35,309 nt of DNA from UBA1543 sp964596375. GTDB taxonomy: Bacteria; Pseudomonadota; Zetaproteobacteria; Mariprofundales; Mariprofundaceae. Position 1 is the stretch's first letter. Each line of letters begins with the position of its first letter. The notes under the pieces are model-generated. The model did no database searches. It was not told the DNA's origin and worked only from the letters and a program-made list of their open reading frames with translations. The DNA is taken from assembly GCA_964596375.1 (NCBI GenBank), contig CAZQTO010000008.1, positions 1 to 35,309 of the forward strand, read 5' to 3'. This document shows positions 9,179-17,506 of the stretch, piece by piece. The position numbers and the translations under genes are program-made.

Positions 9179-9636
9179 TGGGTAAGGAAAAGGTAAACAT
9201 TCGAATTTGCCGATTGGCACATGGCGAGGGCATTGAATTGCCGCATTTCGCCAGTGCATTGGCTGCCGGTGCCGACATCCGTGCTGCTGTGCGTGAAGAT
9301 GTGGTGTTGCATCCAGATGAACACAAGCTTATCCCGAGCGGTTTTAGTATGGCTCTGCCGGCCGGTTTTGAGGCGCAGGTGCGACCGCGTTCGGGCCTGG
9401 CACTCAAGCACGGCATCGGCGTGCTCAATAGCCCCGGCACGATTGACGCCGATTACCGTGGCGAGGTCGGGGTGATTCTGATTAATCATGGCGATACGGA
9501 TTTTCATATCCAGCGGGGTGACCGCATTGCCCAGATGGTGATTGCTGCGCTGCCGGCGGTGGATTTCATTGAGGTGGCCGAACTTGATGATACCGATCGT
9601 GGTAGCGGCGGTTTCGGCAGTTCCGGCCGGAAATAA
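9178..9636 (+). CDS. dut: Deoxyuridine 5'-triphosphate nucleotidohydrolase (dUTPase)
   Basis: 152 residues, the trimeric dUTPase type. It hydrolyses dUTP to dUMP and pyrophosphate, keeping uracil out of DNA and supplying thymidylate synthesis. All five motifs are recognisable: AGADIRA (motif 1, usually AGYDL), RPRSGLALK (2), GTIDADYRGEVGV with the catalytic Asp (3), RGDRIAQMVI (4) and the flexible C-terminal RGSGGFGSSG (5). The ATG at 9178 is preferred to the GTG at 9175; it overlaps the coaBC stop and follows an AGGAAGGGG ribosome-binding site. The coaBC-dut pairing is common in proteobacteria. Confidence 0.96.
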   Translation: MGKEKVNIRICRLAHGEGIELPHFASALAAGADIRAAVREDVVLHPDEHKLIPSGFSMALPAGFEAQVRPRSGLALKHGIGVLNSPGTIDADYRGEVGVILINHGDTDFHIQRGDRIAQMVIAALPAVDFIEVAELDDTDRGSGGFGSSGRK

Positions 9637-9656
9637 GCGGCCCCTCCTTTCCGGAT

Positions 9657-10733
9657 ATGATGCAGCGTGCTGCTGGCCTGCTGTATGAGCGGGGTGCTGA
9701 ACTGGCAACCCGCATGGCAGGTGAAGGCCGCAAGCCGCGCATCGCCGTTATCAATGGTATCCAGGATCCTGCACTCGATTTTCTGGCTGATCTGGCCGGC
9801 GACTTGGTGGTGCAGCAACACCGTCGTGACACCTGTCTGGAGCTGCAACGCGCAGGCCATGTGATTCGCCGTGACATTCATGAGGGGCCGTTCGATATCG
9901 TATTGGTGCTGGCCGGACGGCAGCGCGAGCAGACCATGGGCTGGGTTGCCGGCGGTGTGCGCCTGCTGGCTGGCAGCCAGGCCCCTGCCGGAGGTGCCCT
10001 GCTCTTCTGCGCAGCCAATGACATGGGGGCCAGAGGTTATGAGAAGCGGCTAAGCGGATTGAGCAGCGAGATCAGTGTGAGTAGCAAGGCGAAGTGCCGT
10101 CTTGCCTCGCTGCACGGTGACAACATCGAGCACCCGGAAGTGCTGGATGCGTGGCTTGCTGCAGCCGTGCCAAGGCAATTGGCCAGCGGTCTTATTTCCT
10201 GTCCGGGGGTCTTCAGTTGGGATCATCCCGATACCGGTTCGCGCCTGCTCCTTGAGCATCTTCCGGCTGAGTTGAGCGGACGTGGCATGGATCTCGGATG
10301 TGGTAACGGTTATCTGTCCCGCCATGTGCTCAGCCGTTATGCCGGTATCAGGGAATGGCATGCCGTGGATGTCGATGCCGTGGCGCTGGATTGCGCGGCG
10401 CAGAATCTGCAGGGGCTGAATTTGCAGGCACAAAGGGGCGGGCGCAGCGTGCAAACGCACTGGATGGATGCAACGCAGGAGAAAATGCCCGGAGGCATGG
10501 ATGTGATTCTGCTGAACCCGCCATTTCACAGGGATAAAGCCGATCTTGTGTCTCTCGGCCAGGCCATGATCATGGCAGCAAAGCGCAGCATGCAGCTGTC
10601 GGGAAGCCTGTTTCTGGTGGCTAATCGGCATCTGCCTTATGAGTTATTGCTATATCAAAATTTTGAGCAGGTAAACACCCTTTTCGACGGCGACGGCTAC
10701 AAGGTCATCCGCTGCGACGGCGTTCAGAAATGA
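9657..10733 (+). CDS. RsmC/RlmG-like class I methyltransferase (probable rRNA guanine-N2)
   Basis: 358 residues with the two-domain plan of RsmC: a degenerate N-terminal methyltransferase-like half and an active C-terminal half. The active half shows the SAM-binding GMDLGCGNGYLSRHVL (about residue 210), an acidic strand end HAVDVDAVALD, and the NPPFH motif that identifies N2-guanine or N6-adenine methyltransferases. A C-terminal FLVANRHLPYE segment is typical of RsmC (16S rRNA G1207) and RlmG (23S G1835). I cannot separate the two by eye. It starts 20 nt after dut and may be the last gene of the bcp-coaBC-dut operon. Convergent with the cyclase gene, with no clear terminator in the 95-nt gap. 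Confidence 0.8.
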   Translation: MMQRAAGLLYERGAELATRMAGEGRKPRIAVINGIQDPALDFLADLAGDLVVQQHRRDTCLELQRAGHVIRRDIHEGPFDIVLVLAGRQREQTMGWVAGGVRLLAGSQAPAGGALLFCAANDMGARGYEKRLSGLSSEISVSSKAKCRLASLHGDNIEHPEVLDAWLAAAVPRQLASGLISCPGVFSWDHPDTGSRLLLEHLPAELSGRGMDLGCGNGYLSRHVLSRYAGIREWHAVDVDAVALDCAAQNLQGLNLQAQRGGRSVQTHWMDATQEKMPGGMDVILLNPPFHRDKADLVSLGQAMIMAAKRSMQLSGSLFLVANRHLPYELLLYQNFEQVNTLFDGDGYKVIRCDGVQK

Positions 10734-10828
10734 ATCAGGATCGATGCTACAGAGCACCCTGTGTAAGTCACAAGCCCTGCCCGAACTTTATCTTCGAAAC
10801 AGTCTTACCTTCTCTCTGCTAACAGGGT

Positions 10829-11887
10829 TTAGTTGAAGCTGGCGGACTTGACGACCACCTCATAACACTTCACCGGCTCATCGCGGTTTTTCACCTTGAT
10901 GGCGCCTTTTTCACGCATGGCTATGGCATGCTTGCAGTAGGCATATGTCTGTTCGCCGACAATAATCTCCTGCCCTTCGGCCATCTGCTCCAGACGAGCC
11001 GCGACGTTGACCGTGTCGCCAATCACCGTGTAGTCCATGCGATTCCTGGCGCCAACATTGCCGACCACGACGCTGCCGGTATTGATGCCGATACCCACCT
11101 GAAAAACCTGCAGGCCTCGGGCATTGCGCTCCTGCATCAGCTCCGAAATCTTTTTCTGCATATCAATCGCCGTTCGCACAGCAGCCAGGGGTGCCGCAGT
11201 TTTATCGTTCTGCGGAGAGAATACAGCCATCAGTTCATCGCCAACGAACTTATCAAGAATGCCGCCGTGTTTGAAAATTATGCCGACCATGGCATCGAAG
11301 TATTCGTTGAGCATGGTGATGACTTCTTCCGGCGACATGCCCTCGGACATGCTGGTGAATGAACGTATATCGGCAAACAGCAAAGTTGCCTCGCAGCGTT
11401 CGTTTTTCAGCGGGTCGGCATCCTGCGACAGAATCATCTGCTCAATCACATCATTGCCGACATAGCGTGCAAGATAGTCGCGCAATACCGATTCGCGTTT
11501 CAGTTTTTCGGTCAGCACATTCATTTTCTCTGAATGCTGTTTGAAGCGATTGACCAGTTCGGAGAATAAGCGTTTTCCCTTATCTATCTCGCTAACCAGC
11601 GTGCGAATATGTTGCTCGATCTGATGCAGTTCGGGGGCTGCGCTCCTGGCTAGTGCTTCAGCCTCCTTGCGCTTACCTGCTGCAAGGTGGCCGGTTGACT
11701 CTGCCAGGCGGCGAATATGTCCACCCTGTGCCCGTAGCACAAAAAAACCGACCAGCATGCTGATCAGGGCAGTTGCGCCCAGCCCGGCCGTTAGCGGATC
11801 AGGAGAGGTTCCGCTGAGCAGCAGTATAGCGCCCAGCGTACCCGCCGGGATCAGTCCCATCAGGGAGAATATCAGCCCAGTGCGCAT
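10829..11887 (-). CDS. Membrane-anchored class III adenylate cyclase
   Basis: 352 residues: two N-terminal transmembrane helices (about 5-25 and 34-52), a HAMP-like/helical linker (about 55-130), then a class III catalytic domain. Catalytic features: metal-binding Asp173 (LLFADIRSFTSMSE) and Asp217 (KFVGDELMAVF), purine-selecting Lys213 and Thr287 (MDYTVIGDTVN), and transition-state Asn294 and Arg298 (VNVAARLE). The Lys/Thr pair indicates a class IIIb, ATP-using enzyme, so the product should be cAMP. It is the last gene of a minus-strand run after lipase, gspA and gspB, 123 nt from gspB. A double cyclic-nucleotide-binding protein at 31872 is a possible effector elsewhere in the window. Confidence 0.9.
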   Translation of the reverse strand: MRTGLIFSLMGLIPAGTLGAILLLSGTSPDPLTAGLGATALISMLVGFFVLRAQGGHIRRLAESTGHLAAGKRKEAEALARSAAPELHQIEQHIRTLVSEIDKGKRLFSELVNRFKQHSEKMNVLTEKLKRESVLRDYLARYVGNDVIEQMILSQDADPLKNERCEATLLFADIRSFTSMSEGMSPEEVITMLNEYFDAMVGIIFKHGGILDKFVGDELMAVFSPQNDKTAAPLAAVRTAIDMQKKISELMQERNARGLQVFQVGIGINTGSVVVGNVGARNRMDYTVIGDTVNVAARLEQMAEGQEIIVGEQTYAYCKHAIAMREKGAIKVKNRDEPVKCYEVVVKSASFN

Positions 11888-12010
11888 GGTTCATGGGTTT
11901 GCATGTTTCTTTTCATCCTCCCCGACAATCTTTCACTATGTGAAGATGCAATCATGCACGCAAGAGCCTGATGATGTAAACCGGGCTTGCATCCAGCAGG
12001 TGGATGCATA

Positions 12011-12715
12011 TCAGTTGTTGCCGCGCGGCACACGGTTGGCAAAAAGGTCGATACGGAAGAGCGTGTTGTGGAATGACATCTCCACCCCGCTTGGGGTGAT
12101 GACAACAAGCCTGAGCCTTGGCGAGATGGTATCGCCCTCGCGCTGGATGTGCCCGTTGATGAATACCATGCGGGCTGCCGGGCGCTCATCAAAGATATGC
12201 CCTGAAATGTCGATAGGCGGCATTGCCTGTTGCAGATTCAGCGGCAGCTTGCTCTTTAGCGGAGGTGGAAGATTGCCCTGGGGAGCAAAGTCGGGCAGTG
12301 CCAGAGCTGCCGGTTCTTCTGTCTGCGGGGGCGGTTGAACCGATGATGCAGCTTGGTTTTCGGAAGGGCGGATTTCGCTGTTTTCCGTCATGTGTGGAGA
12401 GGTCTTAACCATGGGCGCAGTGCCAGGGGCTGGCTCGCTGACTGCGTTGCTGGGCTGATTTTGCAAGGCTGGTGTTTTGTCAGATTCAGGTTGTATTGCG
12501 GCCGGTGTCTGTGGCTGAACATTCGTTCTGTCGGGAAGGAGCAGGAAGCTGGCAGCGAGGACAAGGCCTGCTACCGCACCACTGAACAGCGCATACTGCC
12601 AGCCGCGGCGATGCTGGTAGCCGTTGCTTTTGGAATGGCTGCTGTGGATAGAAGGGAGCTCACCCTGCCGGGCCTGCATGTCCGATTTTTTCAGAGCATC
12701 GAGAATAAAGGACAT
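12011..12715 (-). CDS. gspB: General secretion pathway assembly protein GspB
   Basis: 234 residues with the GspB plan. A cytosolic MSFILDALKKSDMQARQGELPS signature is followed by one transmembrane helix (about 43-60, ALFSGAVAGLVLAASFLLL), a long Pro/Gln/Ser-rich periplasmic linker, and a C-terminal domain (about 165-234, IDISGHIFDERPAARMVFINGHIQREGD). Known role: GspA and GspB form an inner-membrane complex that lets the type II secretin GspD pass and assemble through peptidoglycan. The start ATG shares one base with the gspA stop (TAATG), so the two are translationally coupled. No other T2SS genes lie in the window. Confidence 0.88.
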   Translation of the reverse strand: MSFILDALKKSDMQARQGELPSIHSSHSKSNGYQHRRGWQYALFSGAVAGLVLAASFLLLPDRTNVQPQTPAAIQPESDKTPALQNQPSNAVSEPAPGTAPMVKTSPHMTENSEIRPSENQAASSVQPPPQTEEPAALALPDFAPQGNLPPPLKSKLPLNLQQAMPPIDISGHIFDERPAARMVFINGHIQREGDTISPRLRLVVITPSGVEMSFHNTLFRIDLFANRVPRGNN

Positions 12716-14451
12716 TAGTGATTTACAGCCTGTTGTGGGGTCGCCGTCTGGCTTTCCTCTGAAGCCATCATCAGGCGCGGTCCCGGCTCATGCAATTGGG
12801 TGTTCAACTGGATCAGGGTCTGCGGGCCGGCCACGCCATCGGGAAACAGGCCGGCATCCGATTGGAACTGACGCAGCTTGCGAACCCAAGCCCCCTGGTA
12901 GATGCCCGAAATACGCGTGCTTTTGCTTTCTGCGGCAGAAACAGGATCAAGTATGGACAATCGTTCATTCAGCCACTTGGCGGAGGGGCCTGCGGTGCCG
13001 GGCAGGATGTCGTTCTGATAGGCCGGCGGGGTGCGCCAGAGTAATGTGAATTTACTCATCCAGTGCTGGCTGAGCTGCTCCAGAGGTAGTTCGATTTGCA
13101 CATCACCGGCAATGGCTCGGGCAGTCGATCCACTGAGTGAGATGATGGTGATAAACACAATATCGCCGTCGTCGCTTTGCCAGGGAAGTACAGCCGGGCG
13201 GTTCAGCAAACGTAGTCGGCCCATATCGCCCACCTGTTGCAGGCAGGCAAGACCCTGTGTGCTGGCAAAGGTACAGGCGTCGACATCTTCCGGCAGCGTG
13301 ATTTTCCAGAGGGCAAACAGGTCGCGAAAGGCTGCCTGCCGGCCTTGCAGGATGCCGCCATCGGCAGGATTCACCATGGCAAGTCCTTCGTGCTCCTCAG
13401 CTGAGGGGGTCTGGATTACTGCATTCGGAATGGAGGCGTTCTGCATTTTGTCATTCAGGATTTCACCAGCGTTTGGTTCAATCTGTGCAGATGATGTGCT
13501 CATAACTTCTGGCACTGGTGTTACCGGCGCCGTCCAGCGGCCGGTCGCCCATGTGCTTGCGGCAAGCAGCAGGATGCCGAAGGCGATCCATGCGAGAGCC
13601 GGCTTCCAGGCTGTAGCGCTGCCTTCTGTCGCCTGTTCGCCAAGCACCTCGCGGGTGGCTTGTTGCACCATGGCCTTGTTGATGTGCGATACGCCGCCAG
13701 CGAATGCGCCGAGCATGGCGCGGTCGCAGATAAGATTGATCAGCCGCGGGATACCCTTGCTTTGCCGGTAAACGAAGCGTTGAGCCGCCGGCAAAAAGAT
13801 CGCCTGGTCGCAGCCGGCAATGGCGAGCCGGTGCGTGATATAGGCCTGCATATCCGAGTGGCTCAGTGCCTTCAGGTGGTAGCGGGCGGTGATGCGCTGC
13901 GAAAGCTGGCGCAGGTCATCGCGTGCCAGCTTGTCCTGCAATTCCGGTTGGCCCAGCAGGATGATCTGCAACAGCTTACGTTCGTCGGTTTCCAGATTGG
14001 TCAACAGGCGCAGTTGCTCCAGCACATCAGTATCCAGATTCTGCGCCTCGTCGATGACCAGCACGGTGTGCCGGCCTTCGGCATAGCGGGCCAGCAGGTA
14101 GTGATTGATGGCATCAACCAGCAGGCGGTTGTTCAGATTGTCGGCGGCGTAGCTGATGCCCAGTTCATCGCAGATATTGGCCAGCAGATCGACGACGGAC
14201 AGACGCGGATTGATGATAAAGGCGATATCGGTGTCCTCGGGGACTTTCTCCAGCAGGTAGCGGCACAGGGTGGTTTTGCCGGTGCCGACTTCGCCGGTGA
14301 GCAGCACGAAACCGCCATCGTGGCCGATACCGTAGAGCAGGTGTGCGAGCGCCTCGCGGTGCTGTTCGCTCATGAACAGAAAACGCGGATTCGGCGCGAT
14401 GGAAAAGGGAGCTTCCTTCAGACGGAAATGCTGAGCGTACAAGGTCGTCAT
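12715..14451 (-). CDS. gspA: GspA/ExeA family AAA ATPase with peptidoglycan-binding domain
   Basis: 578 residues from the chosen start. The N-terminal AAA domain has Walker A GEVGTGKTT (about 53-61) and Walker B VLVIDEAQN (about 130-138). One transmembrane helix lies near 284-305. The periplasmic part includes an ExeA-type middle domain (near FTLLWRTPP) and a C-terminal PG_binding_1 repeat (VRKLRQFQSDAGLFPDGVAGPQTL). Known role: with GspB it uses ATP to remodel or bind peptidoglycan for secretin assembly. The ATG at 14451 starts the conserved MTTLYAQHFRLKEAPFSIAPNP block, so the in-frame extension to 14547 is discarded. It lies 34 nt downstream of the lipase gene and one base overlaps gspB. 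Confidence 0.92.
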   Translation of the reverse strand: MTTLYAQHFRLKEAPFSIAPNPRFLFMSEQHREALAHLLYGIGHDGGFVLLTGEVGTGKTTLCRYLLEKVPEDTDIAFIINPRLSVVDLLANICDELGISYAADNLNNRLLVDAINHYLLARYAEGRHTVLVIDEAQNLDTDVLEQLRLLTNLETDERKLLQIILLGQPELQDKLARDDLRQLSQRITARYHLKALSHSDMQAYITHRLAIAGCDQAIFLPAAQRFVYRQSKGIPRLINLICDRAMLGAFAGGVSHINKAMVQQATREVLGEQATEGSATAWKPALAWIAFGILLLAASTWATGRWTAPVTPVPEVMSTSSAQIEPNAGEILNDKMQNASIPNAVIQTPSAEEHEGLAMVNPADGGILQGRQAAFRDLFALWKITLPEDVDACTFASTQGLACLQQVGDMGRLRLLNRPAVLPWQSDDGDIVFITIISLSGSTARAIAGDVQIELPLEQLSQHWMSKFTLLWRTPPAYQNDILPGTAGPSAKWLNERLSILDPVSAAESKSTRISGIYQGAWVRKLRQFQSDAGLFPDGVAGPQTLIQLNTQLHEPGPRLMMASEESQTATPQQAVNH

Positions 14452-14485
14452 AGGTGCGACAGCCTGAGGCAAATCAGGGCGTCTG

Positions 14486-15202
14486 TCATGCGCCCTCGAA
14501 ACGCTGAACCCACTCTCCGATGGCACGATAAACGGGAAGATGGTCAAACGGAGTTTTGTGTTGCAGGGGGTTGAGCCAGAGATTCAGTCCAATCAGCTCA
14601 AAATGATCACAGGGCAGGGTGGCGATGTGCTCCCCCCAGCGGGCCGAAGCAACAGAAACCTGCGAATCGTTTTTCCCCTCGGCCTCTTGGAGCAGCCGTC
14701 CAAAGCGGCGAACCAGCCACGGCTGGTCGGCAAGCGGTCGTGCCGCTGAATAGCTGCGGTAGACGATACCCGGCATGTCGGGCGTGCTCTTGTTAAAGCG
14801 AAGCATGGCCGCATGCGTAAGGTCGGCAACGGCAGGGATATGCCGCCACGGGGCAAGGCTTGTGCTCATGGCATGATCGGCCAGTGTGGAGCCACGATGC
14901 GGCGTCGAGACCGTGGTCAGCGAGGCGACCTTTTCATGCCCTCCCAGATGTGTGATGTAGCGCCGCGCATCCAGTCCGCCCATCGAATGCGCGATGATGT
15001 GCAACGGCGCTGCCCGATCCCGGAGCGACTCGGCCAGGAATACGCTGCGCGTTGCGACCGGCTTCCCCCACGGCAATTCCGGTACAATGACCTCAAAGCT
15101 CATGCTCTCCAGCATCTTCGGCGCGCCGTGGAAATACTCCCACCACAGCATGCGCGAAAACCCCAGCATGCCGCGCAGCAGCACAATCGTCGTCTTCGCC
15201 AT
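14486..15202 (-). CDS. Alpha/beta hydrolase, triacylglycerol-lipase-like
   Basis: 238 residues from the ATG at 15202. An early oxyanion-hole segment VLLRGMLGFSRMLWWEYF resembles the bacterial lipase family I start (HG motif, here RG). The nucleophile elbow is AHSMGGLDARRYI with the Ser in G/A-x-S-x-G form (AHSMG). Candidate Asp and His come from the GKNDSQVSVASA and LPCDHFELIG segments. No signal peptide is visible, so it may act in the cytoplasm or at the inner membrane rather than being secreted. It is the first gene of a minus-strand run into gspA (34-nt gap). The 14-residue upstream extension is rejected because the homology begins at MAKTTIVLL. The substrate (lipid, PHA or another ester) is uncertain. 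Confidence 0.82.
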   Translation of the reverse strand: MAKTTIVLLRGMLGFSRMLWWEYFHGAPKMLESMSFEVIVPELPWGKPVATRSVFLAESLRDRAAPLHIIAHSMGGLDARRYITHLGGHEKVASLTTVSTPHRGSTLADHAMSTSLAPWRHIPAVADLTHAAMLRFNKSTPDMPGIVYRSYSAARPLADQPWLVRRFGRLLQEAEGKNDSQVSVASARWGEHIATLPCDHFELIGLNLWLNPLQHKTPFDHLPVYRAIGEWVQRFEGA

Positions 15203-15216
15203 CAACAACCCTGACC

Positions 15217-15244
15217 CATATAAACCCCCGAACTCATCAGGCAA
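15217..15244 (-). promoter_or_regulatory. Possible sigma-70-like promoter for the lipase-gspAB operon
   Basis: On the minus strand TTGCCT (15239-15244) and TATATG (15217-15222) are separated by 16 nt, just upstream of the lipase ATG at 15202. The match is moderate and the predicted leader is short. A second AT-rich TATACAT stretch lies further upstream, near 15290. Confidence 0.3.
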
Positions 15245-15363
15245 GCATGCAGTTCCTTGGAATTTATGTCACTTTCTACCTAAATGGTATGTATAACAAA
15301 GGCCGGTCATTCAGCAAGTCAGGAAGAAAACAGGTCGTTTGTTCCCTGAATTCCCATGGGTGT

Positions 15364-15523
15364 CTAGGGATCCTCTGAAAAACACCCTCCATGGTGTTTT
15401 TCATTACGCAAAGGCAAAAGTGTGATTTTGCCTTTGCTCACAAAATCAAACACTTGCGTGCATGATTTTGGCGGCCCGTCCATGAGCCGCACGGATGCTC
15501 TGACTTATTCAGAGCATCCCTAG
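15364..15523. mobile_element. 160-bp MITE-like element with terminal inverted repeats and five hairpins
   Basis: The ends are near-perfect inverted repeats: 15364-15378 and 15509-15523 match over 15 bases with one mismatch. They may be read as a CTAG target duplication plus 11-bp ends GGATCCTCTGA/GGATGCTCTGA. Inside are perfect stems: 11 bp (15376-15386 with 15393-15403), 12 bp (15408-15419 with 15426-15437), 8 bp (15441-15448 with 15463-15470), 5 bp (15471-15475 with 15486-15490) and 11 bp (15493-15503 with 15509-15519). The last stem includes a second copy of the end repeat. There is no coding frame. It fills most of the 351-bp gap between the lipase and CHAD genes. It may also act as a terminator or RNA-processing site. 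Confidence 0.7.
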
Positions 15524-15553
15524 CAAACAGGATTCAAGCTTGTGCCAGATGTC

Positions 15554-16315
15554 TCAAATGGATTTATCCATCACTTTCCCCGCTTTTCGCCAGAGTTTCT
15601 CCTGTTGGGCATTGAGCGTTTGTCGCACCTCTTCGAAATGCCCGGTATGTGCGACAGGTAGAGAGTGAAACAGCATTCTTTTCATTTGAGTAATATCATG
15701 ATGTTCACCCAACAGTGCCTGAAGTTTCTTGAGCGATTTATTGGACGGGTGATCAGGCTGTAAGTGATTGAGAAGGTAGCGAGCCTTTTTGAGCCGAATG
15801 CGCAGTTTGTGTACCGCGCGCTCCTTGGGCATGGGTTTTTTTAGCCGTTTTCTGGCCTTTTTTAACTGTATGCGGACTTCAAATATTGTCCCGGAGGGTT
15901 CTATGGATTTGTCAGCCGCGATTGCGTTGGCCAGTGCTTTTTCGATGCAGGAAGACCATGTTCCCCATTGAGCATGAATCGTCTGAAGTTGCGGCAGGAA
16001 TTCACGCATCTTCTCGCCCCTGAGGTATTGAACATAGCGAATGCCATCTTCGACATTCGGCAGAAACTTCTCAGGCAGGCGGTGAATACCCTTTGAAAGA
16101 AACACGTCCTGATCGCGCAGATCGTTGCTCAGATTGATCAGTGTCTTGAGTTGTTCGAAAGCGGAAGAGTCCTTGTCCAGATGGGCCAGGATGCCTCGTG
16201 TCGCCACGCGCATGGCATGCAGCGCCTCGATATCATCGGGATTGGCAAGCACATGCCGCAGGCATTGTCGCAGTCCTGTAAGCAGCTCGCTCGGTTCATA
16301 TTCAGCAGATTTCAT
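15554..16315 (-). CDS. CHAD domain protein (polyphosphate-binding type)
   Basis: 253 residues, all helical and strongly basic. It has the conserved-histidine alpha-helical (CHAD) pattern: ALHAMRVATRGILAHL near the N-terminus and the repeat AVHKLRIRLKKARYLLNHL near residue 170, with His-x-x-Arg-x-x-x-Lys/Arg periodicity. CHAD domains are known to bind inorganic polyphosphate and are often near polyphosphate genes. No CYTH domain is fused here. It lies on the same strand 156 nt after the glycosyltransferase, itself in a predicted PhoB-controlled operon, so a phosphate-storage role fits. A GAGG ribosome-binding site lies 8 nt before the ATG. No polyphosphate kinase is in the window. Confidence 0.85.
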   Translation of the reverse strand: MKSAEYEPSELLTGLRQCLRHVLANPDDIEALHAMRVATRGILAHLDKDSSAFEQLKTLINLSNDLRDQDVFLSKGIHRLPEKFLPNVEDGIRYVQYLRGEKMREFLPQLQTIHAQWGTWSSCIEKALANAIAADKSIEPSGTIFEVRIQLKKARKRLKKPMPKERAVHKLRIRLKKARYLLNHLQPDHPSNKSLKKLQALLGEHHDITQMKRMLFHSLPVAHTGHFEEVRQTLNAQQEKLWRKAGKVMDKSI

Positions 16316-16471
16316 TGAGAAATCCTCGCCTGGTTATTCTGTGCGCACCGGAAGCTGGCCATGCCGACAGATGTCCGTGCGCACTGTTTTGCCAAAACAC
16401 GGGTTGTGCGAGCCAAGCATGAAGGTTGGAAAATGAGATGTCACCAGTCTGTATGGCTTACCCCAGAATTG

Positions 16472-17506
16472 CTACCAACCGTATTCTATCGGAGCGCGTT
16501 GCATGGTTTCCCGGCAGTGCACAAGGTGGCGCTCGAAGGTTCTCGATGCCTCTTCCCAGGTGTAGCGCAGGGCGTATTCGCGGCAGTCGGAGGGCTTGCA
16601 TTTCAGCGCGCCCTGCACGGCGGTCTTCAGGTCTTCGTCCAAACAGCCGGCTTTTTCGTCGGTAATCACATCAATCGGGCCGGTGACCGGGTAGGCGGCG
16701 ACGGGCACGCCGCAGGCCAGCGCTTCAAGCATAACCAGGCCGAAGGTGTCGGTACGGCTGGGGAATATGAACACATCCGCGCAGGCGATGTGCGCGGCTA
16801 AATCCTCACCGGTTTTGAAGCCGACAAAACATACCTCAGGGTGCTCCTTCTTCAGCTTTTCCAGATCCGGACCATCGCCGATCACTAGCTTGCTTCCCGG
16901 CAGATCGAGATTGAGAAAATCACCGATATTCTTTTCCACGGCCACGCGTCCGACATACATATTGATCGGCCGAGGCAGCCCGAGGTCGACACCCGCTTGC
17001 GGGTAAAAAAGTTTGGTATCCACGCCGCGCGACCACAGCTTTACGTTGTTGAATCCCTGCGCTTCGAGTTCTCGCCTTACAGAGTTGGTAGGCACCATGA
17101 CAGCATGAGACGGGCCATGGAACCAGCGCATCATGCGATAACACCACGACAGAGGAACCGGGGCGCGAAGATTGACGTATTGCGGGAACTGCGTGTGATA
17201 GGCGGTTGTAAAACGCAGATTGTTCCGCTTGCACCAGTTGCGGGCAGCCAGCCCCAGCGGACCTTCGGTGGAAATGTGGATGGAGTCCGGGTCGTAGGTG
17301 TTCAACATGTCCGAGAGCTTGCTCCCCGGCGCGACGGAAAGCCTGATGGATGGGTAGGTCGGGCAAGGCACGGTTTTGAAATCCAGAGGCGTGAACATTT
17401 CGACATCGTGTCCGAACTGAAGCAGACATCTGCGGGTATTCAGCATGGAGTTGACCACCCCGTTGATTTGCGGTTGCCATGCATCACTTACGATTGCAAT
17501 TTTCAT
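16472..17506 (-). CDS. GT4 glycosyltransferase, Agt-like (predicted diacylglycerol glycosyltransferase)
   Basis: 344 residues, GT-B fold. The N-terminal domain starts MKIAIVSDAWQPQINGVV with the acceptor-side loop typical of SqdX/MgtA/Agt enzymes (YPSIRLSV, HISTEGPLG, AYHTQFPQY). The C-terminal donor domain has MYVGRVAVEKNI and SRTDTFGLVMLEALACGVPVAAYPVTGP. The first Glu of the usual E-x7-E motif is replaced by Asp. Relatives transfer glucose, galactose or glucuronate to diacylglycerol, making phosphorus-free glycolipids during phosphate starvation. Its ATG overlaps the upstream phosphoesterase stop as ATGA and has a GGGGAGAG ribosome-binding site, so the two are co-translated. The overlap and Pho boxes strongly favour the PlcP-Agt reading over exopolysaccharide or LPS synthesis. 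Sugar donor unknown. Confidence 0.85.
   Translation of the reverse strand: MKIAIVSDAWQPQINGVVNSMLNTRRCLLQFGHDVEMFTPLDFKTVPCPTYPSIRLSVAPGSKLSDMLNTYDPDSIHISTEGPLGLAARNWCKRNNLRFTTAYHTQFPQYVNLRAPVPLSWCYRMMRWFHGPSHAVMVPTNSVRRELEAQGFNNVKLWSRGVDTKLFYPQAGVDLGLPRPINMYVGRVAVEKNIGDFLNLDLPGSKLVIGDGPDLEKLKKEHPEVCFVGFKTGEDLAAHIACADVFIFPSRTDTFGLVMLEALACGVPVAAYPVTGPIDVITDEKAGCLDEDLKTAVQGALKCKPSDCREYALRYTWEEASRTFERHLVHCRETMQRAPIEYGW

Noticed and set aside
13660..14574. 304-codon plus-strand open frame
   Set aside because: It lies antisense to the well-supported gspA gene and has the low-complexity Gln/Val/Asp look of a complementary-strand frame.
16316..16471. A second Pho box upstream of the CHAD gene
   Set aside because: A few CTGTC-like and ACATC-like pieces occur, but without the 11-bp periodic pairing seen at 18414-18453.
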